The position numbers and the translations under genes were made by a program. A stretch of DNA of 64,000 bases from Kalmusia sp. IMI 367209 (Eukaryota > Ascomycota > Dothideomycetes > Pleosporales > Didymosphaeriaceae). The notes beneath the pieces are model-generated. The model was given only the letters and a program-made list of their open reading frames with translations. It was not told where the DNA came from and did not search any database. Every line of letters starts with the position of its first letter. Within the stretch, counting starts at the first letter, position 1. The stretch is from the NCBI GenBank assembly GCA_027946365.1, contig JAPEUQ010000004.1, forward strand, positions 744,001-808,000, read 5' to 3'. Below, one piece after another: positions 33,132 through 43,400 of the stretch.

Positions 33132-34215
33132 TTATTCTACCTTAAAGACAAGCTTTACGCCGCTCACTTTCCCATCTTTAAGGTCCGCTATTCCCTGCGG
33201 GATGGCGTCCAAACCGCCCGACCTTACTTCCGTAGGATGCGTCTTGATCTTGCCACTGTTGATCAGCTCCTCGCTCAATCTCCAGAACTTGACGCCAAAA
33301 TCGAAATCATGATGATTTATTGGGAACCGCTCGCTGACCTTTTCCCCCAAAGCGGTATATGCAAGTGTCGCCGCATTGCGTACATCGTCCCTTGGAAAGT
33401 CCCGAACAGGCAGCAGCGAAGTGTACAGTCCACCGTTAGAGCTAATCGCTGCACAGCAGACTGCTGTTGACCCCTTTTCAGAAATCGTGTCGAATGCTAG
33501 CTTCAAATTGTCCTTGGTAGCTTCGCGAATTTTGGCGCCGCAGTCAGGATCTTTGTAGTCGAAGACTTGGTCCGCGCCGAGGTCCTTAACCAGGCTAAAA
33601 TTATGAGGCGAAGCGGTGGCGATAACTTCAAGACCAGACAGCTTTGCGTATTGAATTGCTAGGGTCCCTGTCGCCGTGGATGCGCCATATATCAGTACCG
33701 TGGTCGGCTCCCGCACCTTGGCAGGAGGAAATGGAAGGCCAAGCGATTGATATAGAGCCTGGCCTACGGTGGTGATGCCTACACCGAGCGTAGCTGCATC
33801 TTCGAACGAAACGCTGTCTGCAATTCTGATCTGGAGATCGCCCTTGGCTGTGACACGGTCTGCGAACGCACCATCGTCATGATTGCGAGGGTTGGCTGCA
33901 GAGAGGCAAGTTAGCTACGCCAATCACAGTGAAGTCGGGATTCTCACCCCCAAAAATGAAACCGGCGACTTTCTCTCCTTTCTTGAAAGGCGCTGTTACT
34001 GCGTTCCCAATTTCCTCGATGATGCCCGAATAGTCACATCCTACGACTGCGCCTGGAGATGTGTTCCCATGCAGGCTACGCCAGTCGGTCGGATTCAGAG
34101 CTACGGCTTTAGTTTTGACGAGAATGTAGTCATCTCGAAGCTTTGGGGTTGGGACATCGCTACGGATTTCGGCGACGCCTTTCGACTTGTGTAGGACGGC
34201 TTTGCGGGTGGACAT
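33132..34215 (-). CDS. MDR zinc-binding dehydrogenase-like oxidoreductase (enoyl reductase/ToxD-like)
   Basis: Two exons, 34215-33948 and 33895-33132, with a 52-nt GT-AG intron; 343 aa. GroES-like N-terminal domain (KAVALNPTDWRSLHG, GCDYSGIIEEIG) and Rossmann nucleotide-binding domain (YGASTATGTLAIQYAKLSG). Medium-chain reductases of this fungal branch act on quinones or enoyl substrates with NADPH; many relatives sit in secondary-metabolite clusters, but no polyketide or peptide synthase is near here. An upstream in-frame ATG at 34305 would add 30 residues with Arg and hydrophobic residues, resembling a weak mitochondrial leader. The name of the homologous family does not mean this gene makes a toxin. 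Confidence 0.9.
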
Positions 34216-34777
34216 TGTTGCTCGATGGGATATGAGAAGGTTAGGCGTGAGGTGTATTGCACGACTTCTGAACAAAGAGACGACAGGCCCTGCGAGATGC
34301 ACCATGACCGAAGAGTAGCGACCATTTATACCTTTTCAGAGATATACTAGTAGGTATGCTACACGCGTGTAGCTTGTTGAGTTTGTCATCCAGATACCTT
34401 ACTAATGCACTGTAGCTCGCGATATCGCTCACAACGTATCTAGTATAACGGTGGCATCGCTCGATTAGGGCTTCTGTGGGCTATTACAGACCCATCCCTC
34501 ACAACACGAATTAATTCCGACTTTAGCATATAGTAAGGCTACGGGATCTTGTTAGTGACGATGACCTACAGCGTGTCAGCCGGTAGCGGCGATTACAGGC
34601 AGACGAATGTGGGGGCACGCTACCGTACAACGCGGGGGTGCCAAGACTCGGTCCGTGAGCTTCACAAACTCGCATTAACGACGCATTAAGTACACTACGA
34701 CCACTTGCGCCAACTTCGTCGCCTACTTACTACCATTGCCAATGACTACATAGTGCCATAATCTTCCTATACCCACT
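34216..34777. other. intergenic, divergent promoter
   Basis: 562 bp between the oxidoreductase start (minus) and MED7 start (plus); both promoters must lie here. No recognisable element. Confidence 0.5.
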
Positions 34778-35581
34778 ATGGCGCAACCGCCCGAAGACGA
34801 AGAACAGTTCCACTCGTACTTCCCCAACCCGCCGCCCTTCTACAAGCACTTCACGTCCAAGAACCTCGACGCCCTCGCGCAACTGAAAGAAGAAGACAAC
34901 ATCACCGATGATCCCGATGCCCCTCTTACCGCCGCTCAGATCCTCGCGCTCCCTGCCGAGCTGCGCTACCTTGTCCCGCCCGAACCGCCTACCCCAGACA
35001 CCCCGTACTCCGTCTTTGGCAAGAAGACCAAGATCAATGAGGTAGACGATTACCCTGAGGTTATGAGTTATATTCGTGCCAGACTCTGGGATGAGGAAAC
35101 CAATACCGGTTTCCTCGACTGGAAGTACGAGCAACTGTACCCATCATCGGACCCAGATTGGTCGTCGCTGGATCGTCAGACGTACTTGTTCCGCTTTTTA
35201 CGGTCCATAATTCTGTCGTACATCGAGTTATTGGGTATAATCGCGCAGAATCCAACGACCGAAGCGAGAGACAAGAAACTGAAGGATATTATGACCTTGG
35301 TGCTGAATATGCATGCGTTGATCAATGAGTACCGGCCGCATCAGGCTCGGGAGACTCTGATCCGTATTATGGAGGAGCAGGTAGAGCGGAAGAGGGCGGA
35401 AGTAGAGGGGGTGAGAAAGATGGCGACAAAGGTGAAGGAAGTGCTGGACGGTTTTGAGAGAGGGGTTGTGGAGGCACAGGAGAGGGACAAGGAGACCGTA
35501 GTTGAGATTGGGGAGGAGGAAAGGAGGAAGGAGAGGCAGAGGGAGATGTGGGGACTTATGGATGAGGTGTTGGGACATTGA
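34778..35581 (+). CDS. MED7: Mediator complex subunit 7
   Basis: Single exon, 267 aa. The N-terminus has the MED7 signature: FHSYFPNPPPFYKHFTSKN and the LRYLVPPEPPTPDTPYSVFG Pro-rich segment. The middle (LDRQTYLFRFLRSIILSYIE, LGIIAQNPTT) is the conserved helical part, followed by a long heptad-like coiled coil that pairs with MED21. MED7 is in the middle module of Mediator and links activators to RNA polymerase II. Length is within the usual range for filamentous fungi. The acidic loop after about residue 38 (KEEDNITDDPDA) is typical for ascomycetes. Confidence 0.95.
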   Translation: MAQPPEDEEQFHSYFPNPPPFYKHFTSKNLDALAQLKEEDNITDDPDAPLTAAQILALPAELRYLVPPEPPTPDTPYSVFGKKTKINEVDDYPEVMSYIRARLWDEETNTGFLDWKYEQLYPSSDPDWSSLDRQTYLFRFLRSIILSYIELLGIIAQNPTTEARDKKLKDIMTLVLNMHALINEYRPHQARETLIRIMEEQVERKRAEVEGVRKMATKVKEVLDGFERGVVEAQERDKETVVEIGEEERRKERQREMWGLMDEVLGH

Positions 35582-35957
35582 GGTGAACTAGTCTCAGCAT
35601 CCAGCTATAAAGATTCACAATAGGGCCGAGCTGCAGGATTAGATGCATATGAGCGATTACGACGACATCATATAAAAGCAATAGAGGGTTAACACGTCAC
35701 ACATCGGATCTCTACTCTACTTCTATTGGACCGCCCCTCCTCTATCGGACGGCAGCAGTACAAACACGAGCATTCAAGGAAAGAGCAATGTGTGATAAAT
35801 CATAATCCACATTAAGCTCTCAACAAGAATCAACCTCGATCGAGAAATATGTCCACCACCTTGCAAATCACTACGTGCAACCTGATTCCTACTTCTATCA
35901 TTCTCATCCTATCCTGAGTACCTCGGATCTTTTCGGACGTTTATACCTTCCAAAAAC
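35582..35957. other. intergenic
   Basis: 3' end of MED7 and promoter of the next gene. Nothing else recognised. Confidence 0.5.
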
Positions 35958-37403
35958 ATGCCTCCTCAACGCCTCATCGTCTTCTGCGACGGCACTTGGG
36001 TTGGTCGGGAAACCTCCCTACCCCAGGCGCCCCTCAGTACCATCCGTCAGCTCGCGAACCAGGTCGGCGTGGTGCACTTCGTCCCAACTCTCATGCAAGA
36101 GCCAACCATTGTTCACCCTATCGTCCCCTACAACCCCAACGTTATAGCTGGCTACCAGGAAGGCATAGGCCTTAACCGTACTTTTCTCGAGTACTTGTGG
36201 GATGGCGCGACCGCAGCTTCCATCGGCGAGGAATGTGTTAGCTTGTACAAATTCATCGTGCAGCATTATACTGATGAGCATGAAATCTTGCTCTTTGGAT
36301 ACAGTCGTGGTGCGTTCACAGTGCGCTGTGTAGGCGGCATGATCAACAACTGTGGGATTCTCAAAGTTAGTGCACTGCAACACCTAGAAGATCTTGACAC
36401 GCTGTGTCGAGAGGTTTACCGCACGTATCGTAGCCCTCTACCTATCGACCATCCTCGTTCGGAGCGCTGTCGGAAACTGAAGGATGATAGGGGGAGTGTA
36501 TGGCAGGTTAAGCAGCCTATACGCTTTATGGGGCTGATTGATACTGTTGGAGCGTTGGGTGTTCCACGCTTGAACGCTGGCATCGGCCTCGACTACTCCG
36601 AAATTGAGTTTTACGACCAGAAAGTCTCGTCATCGGTCCAGGTCGTGTATCAAGCTCTCTCGCTCCACGAAAGGTGGTGGGCGCTCCAGCCGTGCTTCGT
36701 ATCATCCGGAGATGGGGAGCGCAAGGCCGTGATCAGACAAATGTGGTTCCCTGGAGTCCATCACGATTTGGGCCGTCAGACATTTCGATTCCTACGACAG
36801 CGGCCGTGGAATGCTGTCGAGCAGCTACTCAGCACATTGCCACATCTCTTGAGCAAAACGCAGTGGCCGAACGAGGTGTGCGCAGATCTCGTAGCACGGT
36901 GGCTACTCCAAGGTGTCAAAGACGTCGAGAGCCCCGTGGATGCGAATCTAACCTTCCCCGGTATCGACCACGAGATTCGCAGACTTAGCCTGCGGATCGA
37001 AGCACCTGACCTAGGCACTCTCGGCAGCGGCGATACTTCCTCTATCAGAAACACTACTCCCAACCCTGACTCCAACATATTCGATCCGCTCAAACGTATC
37101 CTCTCTCTGCCTTTCACGTTGCTGAATTTCGTCTTTCCACGCTTTAGCAATGAGACTACCGATTTTCTAGGTGTTAGTGCCATCCTGAAAATATTTACTG
37201 CGACAAATGACCGTAGAATACCGCGTGCGACGGAGCAAGAGAACGTGTATCCGTATTGGGAGGAAGAGAGCGTGGTTGATGATATAGGAAGGGAGAGGAA
37301 GTTCACGGTGGCTCAGAGTGCGGCATTACAGAGAACAGAAGGACGGTATATGAGTCGGACCTATGAGACGTTTTTGACGCGGAAAGGTGTGTTTGGGTGG
37401 TAA
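35958..37403 (+). CDS. DUF2235 alpha/beta-hydrolase-like protein (Tle1-type phospholipase fold)
   Basis: Single exon, 481 aa. The start MPPQRLIVFCDGTWVG is the conserved DUF2235 N-terminus. The nucleophile elbow is GYSRG (LLFGYSRGAFTVRCVGG), the acid segment is FMGLIDTVGALGVP, and the His is in MWFPGVHHDLG, so the hydrolase triad is intact. This fold is shared with bacterial type VI secretion phospholipase effectors of the Tle1 class, but fungal members are usually intracellular proteins of unknown function and no signal peptide is present. The C-terminal third is less conserved and has a hydrophobic segment near residue 375-390 (LSLPFTLLNFVF). Ranked as a real gene with unknown role. Confidence 0.9.
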   Translation: MPPQRLIVFCDGTWVGRETSLPQAPLSTIRQLANQVGVVHFVPTLMQEPTIVHPIVPYNPNVIAGYQEGIGLNRTFLEYLWDGATAASIGEECVSLYKFIVQHYTDEHEILLFGYSRGAFTVRCVGGMINNCGILKVSALQHLEDLDTLCREVYRTYRSPLPIDHPRSERCRKLKDDRGSVWQVKQPIRFMGLIDTVGALGVPRLNAGIGLDYSEIEFYDQKVSSSVQVVYQALSLHERWWALQPCFVSSGDGERKAVIRQMWFPGVHHDLGRQTFRFLRQRPWNAVEQLLSTLPHLLSKTQWPNEVCADLVARWLLQGVKDVESPVDANLTFPGIDHEIRRLSLRIEAPDLGTLGSGDTSSIRNTTPNPDSNIFDPLKRILSLPFTLLNFVFPRFSNETTDFLGVSAILKIFTATNDRRIPRATEQENVYPYWEEESVVDDIGRERKFTVAQSAALQRTEGRYMSRTYETFLTRKGVFGW

Positions 37404-38446
37404 ATGAAAATCCAAAGTCCTAAATATGTATGTGTCCTATATGCAAAATCGAGATACAGTCATATGGTTTGCCCTCTGTTCACATACCGTTCTATACGCC
37501 TCTTAGGGTAGCTTCCCCATCGATGAGTCTTCTTTTCATCTTGACATTGTATATGTGCTTTACTTGAACTGGGGCGATGTGTTTTTCTGTGTTTTGAGGT
37601 GCATTCTTGGGCCTATAGTTGCGGTCAAATAGAGTCAAGAGGGGCCGGCCAGCAAACCAAGCTTTTTACTGTTTAGTCAATTACATGAGTTAACACGTGG
37701 TGGATTATAGTATTTACAGATGAAGAGACGGGTACTAAACAGTGAAAAGAATATAGAGCATGGTAATTTGCTAGCTATACATGCTTGATACCAGCGCTGA
37801 TGGAGAGAATTTACAGTCTTATCATACCTCCAAGGCGTTCTGAGAAAGCAACTACCAATCCATATCAGCCATACGATAGGTAATCCATGCGTGAAGAGCA
37901 TACGGACGTGAATCCCCACAGTCAATTTGATCTTCTATCAAAAGAACGAAGCGTTCTACTTAAAAGACTGATGAATCCATGGTCGTCAAATGATCTGCCT
38001 TTGTCTTGCGTGCCCCGAAATTGTTGATATATACACTCAAAGGATGCTTCATAGAGATGAAAAGTGGTAATGAAGTTGATTTTGAGCTTCTGGGAGAAGC
38101 TGCCATATAAGCTACTAAGCTAATTACATAAGGTAAACACTAGGGGAGTTCCTTCCAGCATGTGCGCGGAGCCCCTTCTGCCAACACATAGTCCACCTGC
38201 GGGCAACTTGCAAGAACGGTAGCAGGTAAGGCATCGATTTAGATCGAATAAGACATGAGTTTCTTAGAGTCGTGAAGTAGATAGAATTAGTCTTTGGTAG
38301 CAAGCAGCTTTCACTTGCTGATTGACTGAAGTGGTCTGATATGACTTGATGGTGTTGCTTATATAATCCAATCGTGACTCGTGCCCAAATTCTCAGCCAC
38401 CAGTGTAGCCTGAGCAATCTCTACTTCAGCTCAGCGCGGTCACACA
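37404..38446. other. intergenic
   Basis: 1.04 kb. AT-rich with no convincing coding potential. It contains the 3' region of the DUF2235 gene and the promoter of the F-box-like gene. Confidence 0.5.
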
Positions 38447-39449
38447 ATGGTCTCTCTCAACCTGGGTGCTACCTTTCAGAGGCAAGATCTCTTCTTCAAT
38501 GGGTGTACGTACGGCTCCGACGCGCTCGCCCACCCGCTGCTAAAGGCCGCCCGCCGAGCCCCGCAAGACATCGATGCTCACCTACAACCGTATCTGTATT
38601 CGCATACGTTTCCCACTGAGTTAGAGAGACTCATGAAAAAATACGTGTCTACGATGGCTACTCCTGGCTTACAAGATGGCGCGCTGCGCAGCCGCCCGCG
38701 ATGGTTCTACGCCAATTGCGCCGTGTTCGGTATGCTCCTGGGACGCGCCTTTGCGCGACTCAGTACGCCGGTTAGACCACCAAAGTCGCTGGACGTGCCG
38801 CACGACTTTCCCTTTTCAAAGCTGCCTGCGGAGCTCAGGCTAATCATATTCGAGTACTACAAAGAGGATCTGGCACAGCGGCAGCGCTACTGGGCCGTCA
38901 TGACGCGTATGTTTGTGAAAGCACTGTGGTCAGGCAGAGACCCCGAGGAAGGCGCGCGCTTCACAGCGGGCATCGTCATGCTCACGAGTGGACACGCCAT
39001 GTCTAGCTGTGCCCCTCTTCTCCAAGGTAGAGGTGCCCGCTACGTATGGTGGGAAGACGCGATCAAAGAGCTCGATCACGTGTGGACATTCCATGACCTG
39101 CGTTCAGCCCTTCTCGCTACTAAACGTCTACCTCGCAACAACACCGATTTTCTGCACGTATTCATGACGGATCCATCTTCGACGACGAACCCGTACGATC
39201 GCTTGTCAGATTATGTGTCGAACGAGGTGCTAGAGGCGTTGGATCTAGCGAGGGGAACACATCGAGGCTGGAGAGAGGGATTGGACGCCGCCGGAGATCG
39301 AGGCGAGGGTCTTAAGATCATTGTTTGTGAATGAGGAGGCGAAGGCAATCTGGGTAGAGACTGGGCTGGTGCCCGGCACCTACGAGGAACGCTTTACGAG
39401 GGAACGGTCTATGGCGTCGGGCACGTGGGCCAGGGTCACATCGCACTGA
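38447..39449 (+). pseudogene. F-box-like protein, one frame break near the 3' end
   Basis: The first 277 codons (MVSLNLGATFQRQD start) run in one frame and then switch to another that continues WTPPEIEARVLRSLFV, then AKAIWVETGLVPGTYEERF, and stops at 39447-39449. The switch point is a GGG at 39277-39279; removing one G joins both parts in about 333 aa with no missing residue. A motif FPFSKLPAELRLIIFEYYKE at about residue 125 resembles an F-box or the related 2EXR motif common in Dothideomycetes. Function is unknown; adapter roles in ubiquitin ligases are possible. If the base is real, the protein ends early at 39334 with an altered tail and may still work. Confidence 0.65.
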
Positions 39450-39633
39450 GCAGCTTTTTATTCTTTCTTATCCTCAGCATTAACCTAGATACCCCTCTGT
39501 TCTTTTCCAATTAGAATCGCATCTTATCGTCATTCTATGCCTCTCTCGCCTTAACATCTGCTCTCCGCTGGAACGGAACGCCTCAAAACGCAGGAGATCC
39601 AACATCACTATAGGACTCTACATATTTAGAACC

Positions 39634-40723
39634 CTAGGTAAGCTTCATGTTCTCCAACATCTCGCTGATGTCCTTGCCCTCCAATAGCTGTATAGCATCC
39701 TGGGGAGCCATCCACATGCTCGAGCCCTCCACAGGTATTCCGGACTGCACCACCTCGTCATCTTTGAGCAGGGCCTGTACCATCTCCTGCGCAAAGTGTT
39801 CCTGCCTGAGATACGCAGGGATCTGTTAAATTTTAGCGACATCCTCAACCATATAACGTATCCTGGAGCAACTTACTTCGAGATTCATGCCTAAAGATAT
39901 TAGGCCATTGCTCAAGTCGTCAGTTCGTATAGCTTCTTGTATAGCGTACTCCTTCTCAAGTGCATCGGAATACTCTGCACCCTTCTCAATACCTGACAGA
40001 AATGCCACAGCCCAAGCAAAAGAGAACTCGCGGTAGACGGCGGGTGGCACCTTGCGTGCTGCAGTCTCGAAGTCTGCAGGAGCGAATGGCATTTCGGGTA
40101 TACGCACTGTCTGTCTGACCGTCTTAATCTTCTTCATTATTCGCTTCAGGTCCCCACTACTGAAACGAATAAGATCATACTCACTGCACCACCAGGACTT
40201 GAGGAACTCGGCCTGGTTGTTGGACTCTTCGGCGGGGAGGCGGAAACTAGCATCTATGAAGGCGTCTATATATGAATTCAGGAAGTTGAACAGCTTGAGG
40301 TTCTCCATTGGACGCCCAATGGTGATGCAAGCCACGACAAAGTTGATGAGTGCGTGAGTTCGCTGACAGGAGAATGAGCGCGTCTTGTCCATACGGTAGT
40401 ACCAGGTTGCTTGCGCGATGTCGAACTCATTCTCAACTTTGAGTGCGCGAAAGTCGTTGGCCTTAAACTTGCTGTAGTTGACGAAAACGTAAGTAAGGCC
40501 GAAGAAAGACGGGATATCATCGATCAAACAAGCGTTGGTCTGCTGGTATATGTCGCCAATGCTGCACACGGTAAGCCAATATCTACATTTTCCTGCCTGT
40601 ATCAACCTACGTCGGCTTGCGCCCGGCGAAAAAGACTTGGCGAGGTATAGGCCCCAACTTTCTGTCGAGATTTGCTACTGCTTTCTGGTGGAGAGCTACC
40701 ATATCGGCGTAGGATAGAGACAT
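39634..40723 (-). CDS. uncharacterised protein
   Basis: Three exons: 40723-40611, 40561-39877 and 39822-39634, with introns of 49 and 54 nt that give one frame; 328 aa. No family recognised. The N-terminus (MSLSYADMVALHQKAVANLD) is helical without a signal peptide. The middle has aromatic-rich segments (GLTYVFVNYSKFKANDF) and LINFVVACITIGRP, and the C-terminus (AQEMVQALLKDDEVVQSG, GKDISEMLENMKLT) is amphipathic and helical. Codon pattern and clean introns argue for a functional gene. It is convergent with the frame-broken F-box-like gene: the two stops are 185 bp apart. Confidence 0.7.
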
Positions 40724-41368
40724 GACTGCGTGAAGCGGGATGTGTGAGTGGAATAGAGATCGACGGCGGCGGCGATAGTGAGGAACTGTGAGAGGCAGAA
40801 TTGCAGCTGGGGTGGTAAAAAAGGGAAAATCGTTGTGGTGATAAGCAGAAGCGGTGTTGCGGGCTGGTTGAGTGGACAAGAGAACGGCGGTGAGTCGATC
40901 GGTAAGTGAAAGTGATGGGCGAGGAAGGCACGTTTGTTGCCTGGGTTACCAGTTGCAACGGCTGAACACTTGATAATATAGAGAGTGCGCAAGATTAGAT
41001 ACACGAGCCATGCTCAAAAGATAGAAAACATAGGACGGAGAATTGTGATAGGTGTGGGTCAGAAAGTTCGGGTGCGTGGCCGTAAAGAAATGCAGGGCTA
41101 GAGATCGTACTGCGCGCAGGGTACGCTTCTATAGAATGTCTGTCCTCTAAGCTGAAGCGGAAACCCTTCTATGTGCTTCTCTCCTACACGCCTTTTAAGT
41201 CTCAAAGCAGGAGAGGAACTGCTGCTACTCTATCGTTTGATATCTTTTAAGGCACCTACACCTTCCACTGCAAATCTAGTACAATGGAGTGTCCTTCTTT
41301 CGCAAATCACGTATTGGATATAACGTAAGAATCCAAAAAATAACAAAAATCATTAAATTCTTTTGATT
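40724..41368. other. intergenic
   Basis: Upstream region of the preceding gene. A long minus-strand open frame over this interval has low-complexity Pro/Ser content and is probably not coding. Nothing else seen. Confidence 0.4.
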
Positions 41369-41620
41369 AAAAAAAAAAAAAAAAAAGGGCAAAAAAAGTC
41401 TTCCCTCGCTATCCCACTCCTAGAAGCACTCGGTCGACTTGGTGAAGGATAGTCCGGTCAGAGTCAGATTCGAACCCTATCCTCCCTCGCTATCCCGTTC
41501 CTGGTCGCACACAGTCGATTCGGTCAAGGATAGTCTGGTCGGAGTCGGATTTGAACCCACGAAGTCCTGTAACAGGAACTGTAACAATGCCAACGCCTTA
41601 CCAATTAGGCCACAGCTTGT
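41369..41620 (-). repeat. tRNA-like, SINE-like element with 75-bp tandem units and T-tract
   Basis: On the minus strand an A-box-like sequence (TGGCCTAATTGG, 41612-41601) and a B-box-like sequence (GGGTTCAAATCC, 41558-41547) resemble a degenerate tRNA promoter. A tRNA fold is not complete: the acceptor stem does not pair. Two diverged 75-bp units, 41403-41477 and 41484-41558, each end in a GATT(C/T)GAACCC T-arm-like sequence. The minus-strand reading ends in a T7 and then a T18 tract (A18 at 41369-41386 on plus), which would terminate RNA polymerase III. This fits a short tRNA-derived repeat or a decayed tRNA duplication. Confidence 0.5.
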
Positions 41621-42788
41621 TTCTGATTGTTGATGGGTATTGCAAGTAACAATATTATAAACGTAGCAGAATTGTAATTGACACTCTCCCAGGCGTTGTG
41701 GTTGCTCCCCTTGTAGTGAGCGCAAGTATGGATCAAAACAAAGTGAAGGGCAGGCAGCAACGCGGGGTTGAGGTTGTGAGCCGAGTTGAAATTCGAACAG
41801 GCTAACTGACGATACAACGTTGAACCGTGCTGAGTTTTTGACTATCTCTTCCCTTGTCACTACTTGACTCAGCTGCCCAAGCCTTGTGCGATTTCTGCCA
41901 ACTGACGGCAGTGTTCAGGAGACTCTAAATATCGGCAGGTGTTATTAGACTGCAACCACGTTTGCTATGGTCTACCAGGCTCCAGCAGCGTGCATATGCC
42001 GGAGATTGAAGTAGATAGAGAGTCAGGTGAATGAAAAGCCCTCATTGGGTTCGAGACGCAGGAATGGTATCGCTATTAAAGTGGCCCCTTCTGGTAGTAA
42101 GTGAAAAGGTCTTTGAAGGAAGCCATGATGATGACTAATGTACGAACAATGAGAGTGCACAAAGTATTCGTAGGCAATCCTACGAAAAAGATGCGATAAA
42201 AGAGGAACAATAGATGAGTGATGATATCCTCAACAAGCATCGAGGCATGAGATCACTCAGGTCGAGTTTTGAAACAGGACAACTATCAGATTCAGCTGCC
42301 GAATTGATGTCGCGCCATCTCAAGAATTAAGGATGCCCCTATGTGCAAGATGATGGGAAGTCTGTTGCAAGAGAGCCCGCATTCACAGAATTTGCGGTTT
42401 GTCCATATTAAGCTAGCCACGAAGAGCTTTGCCGAACCATAAACTACTACCCAACCCTCAGTAATACCATAAATGCCACCTAGAAGGGTAGCGGTACCAA
42501 ATCAAACGCATGTTCAGATACCCAACGGGTTAGAGACGCCTAGTGCATGACCATTTCAACCCTGCAATATCACATCGACGTGCACGCTAAATAGGCGCAT
42601 CACCCCGGCCCCGGCCCAAACTAGATATTCCAACCCTCTGAAACCCGCTACAATGGCATATTTGCTATTTACTACCTTTTGCCGACCTATTCTACAATCA
42701 GCATCATGGGTAAGACCGCAGCTTCGACATCTACCCTCGCTTCGAACCTACGTCGTATAATCATGAACTACACTAATGCTTTCTTAGT
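41621..42788. other. intergenic
   Basis: 1.17 kb between the tRNA-like element and a decayed coding relic. No supported gene, RNA or repeat. Some of it could be the worn flank of the repeat element. Confidence 0.4.
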
Positions 42789-43294
42789 GAAGTTTTCTCC
42801 ACCTACGAGCCAGATCCCAAGGATGGACGCTCCCACGATGTTAGAGTCGCTGCAGTAGTCCCCAAGAAGAACGGGGCGTATGTGGAGTCCAATGTAGGCG
42901 AGCATCCTATCCTGCCGTAAAACGGATACTGTCACTATTTCGTACGGTACGTGTCTCTACCCTACAAATCCATTAACATGTGAATATTAATGATCCGCTG
43001 CATGTTGAAGATTCAGCAGCAAGGTCAGTGGGAGATTGATGGCCCCTGCTGAGCCACACATTGTCGGCGTGTGTCGAATCGCGGAAAGTTATTTTGGCGA
43101 CAGAGTCAAGCCTTGGTTCGGACTGAATGATACGGATGACGAATCTACTTGGGGTTAAGTGGAAGGAAGTCAATGAGGTTTAGCAGGAGACGATGAGGAA
43201 GCTGCAAGAGGAGTCGAAGAAAGAGAAGTTAATGCTCAGTAAATTACTGTCCTCACTCTATGGATCTCCACATATGAGTGATGCTGCGGAGTAG
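42789..43294 (+). pseudogene. decayed gene of unknown family
   Basis: Several protein-like segments lie in different plus-strand frames. 42789-42917 reads FSTYEPDPKDGRSHDVR then VESNVGEHPILP, followed by TAA. The same frame continues NGYCHYFVR to about 42947. 42983-43036 reads NDPLHVEDSAARSVGD then TGA. 43042-43155, in another frame, reads HIVGVCRIAESYFGDRV then FGLNDTDDESTWG and stops. 43184-43294 reads a charged helix (MRKLQEESKKEKLMLSKL). The biased composition and the order suggest one old gene broken by at least two stops and one frame change. I cannot name the family. Confidence 0.4.
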
Positions 43295-43400
43295 AATCTA
43301 AATTAGCTTTGCAAGAAAATATGAGCCCAATCTAAGACCACGCCGTGCTTGAAGATCTACCAATATGATACGATCCAATGCGCTCTCTTCCTCATCACAC

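Noticed and set aside
33132..34215. Toxin-biosynthesis gene suggested by ToxD-like similarity
   Set aside because: This is a broad reductase family, and no synthase or cluster partners are present nearby.
41540..41613. A functional tRNA gene on the minus strand
   Set aside because: The acceptor stem does not pair and the anticodon region is too long; only box-like promoter sequences remain.
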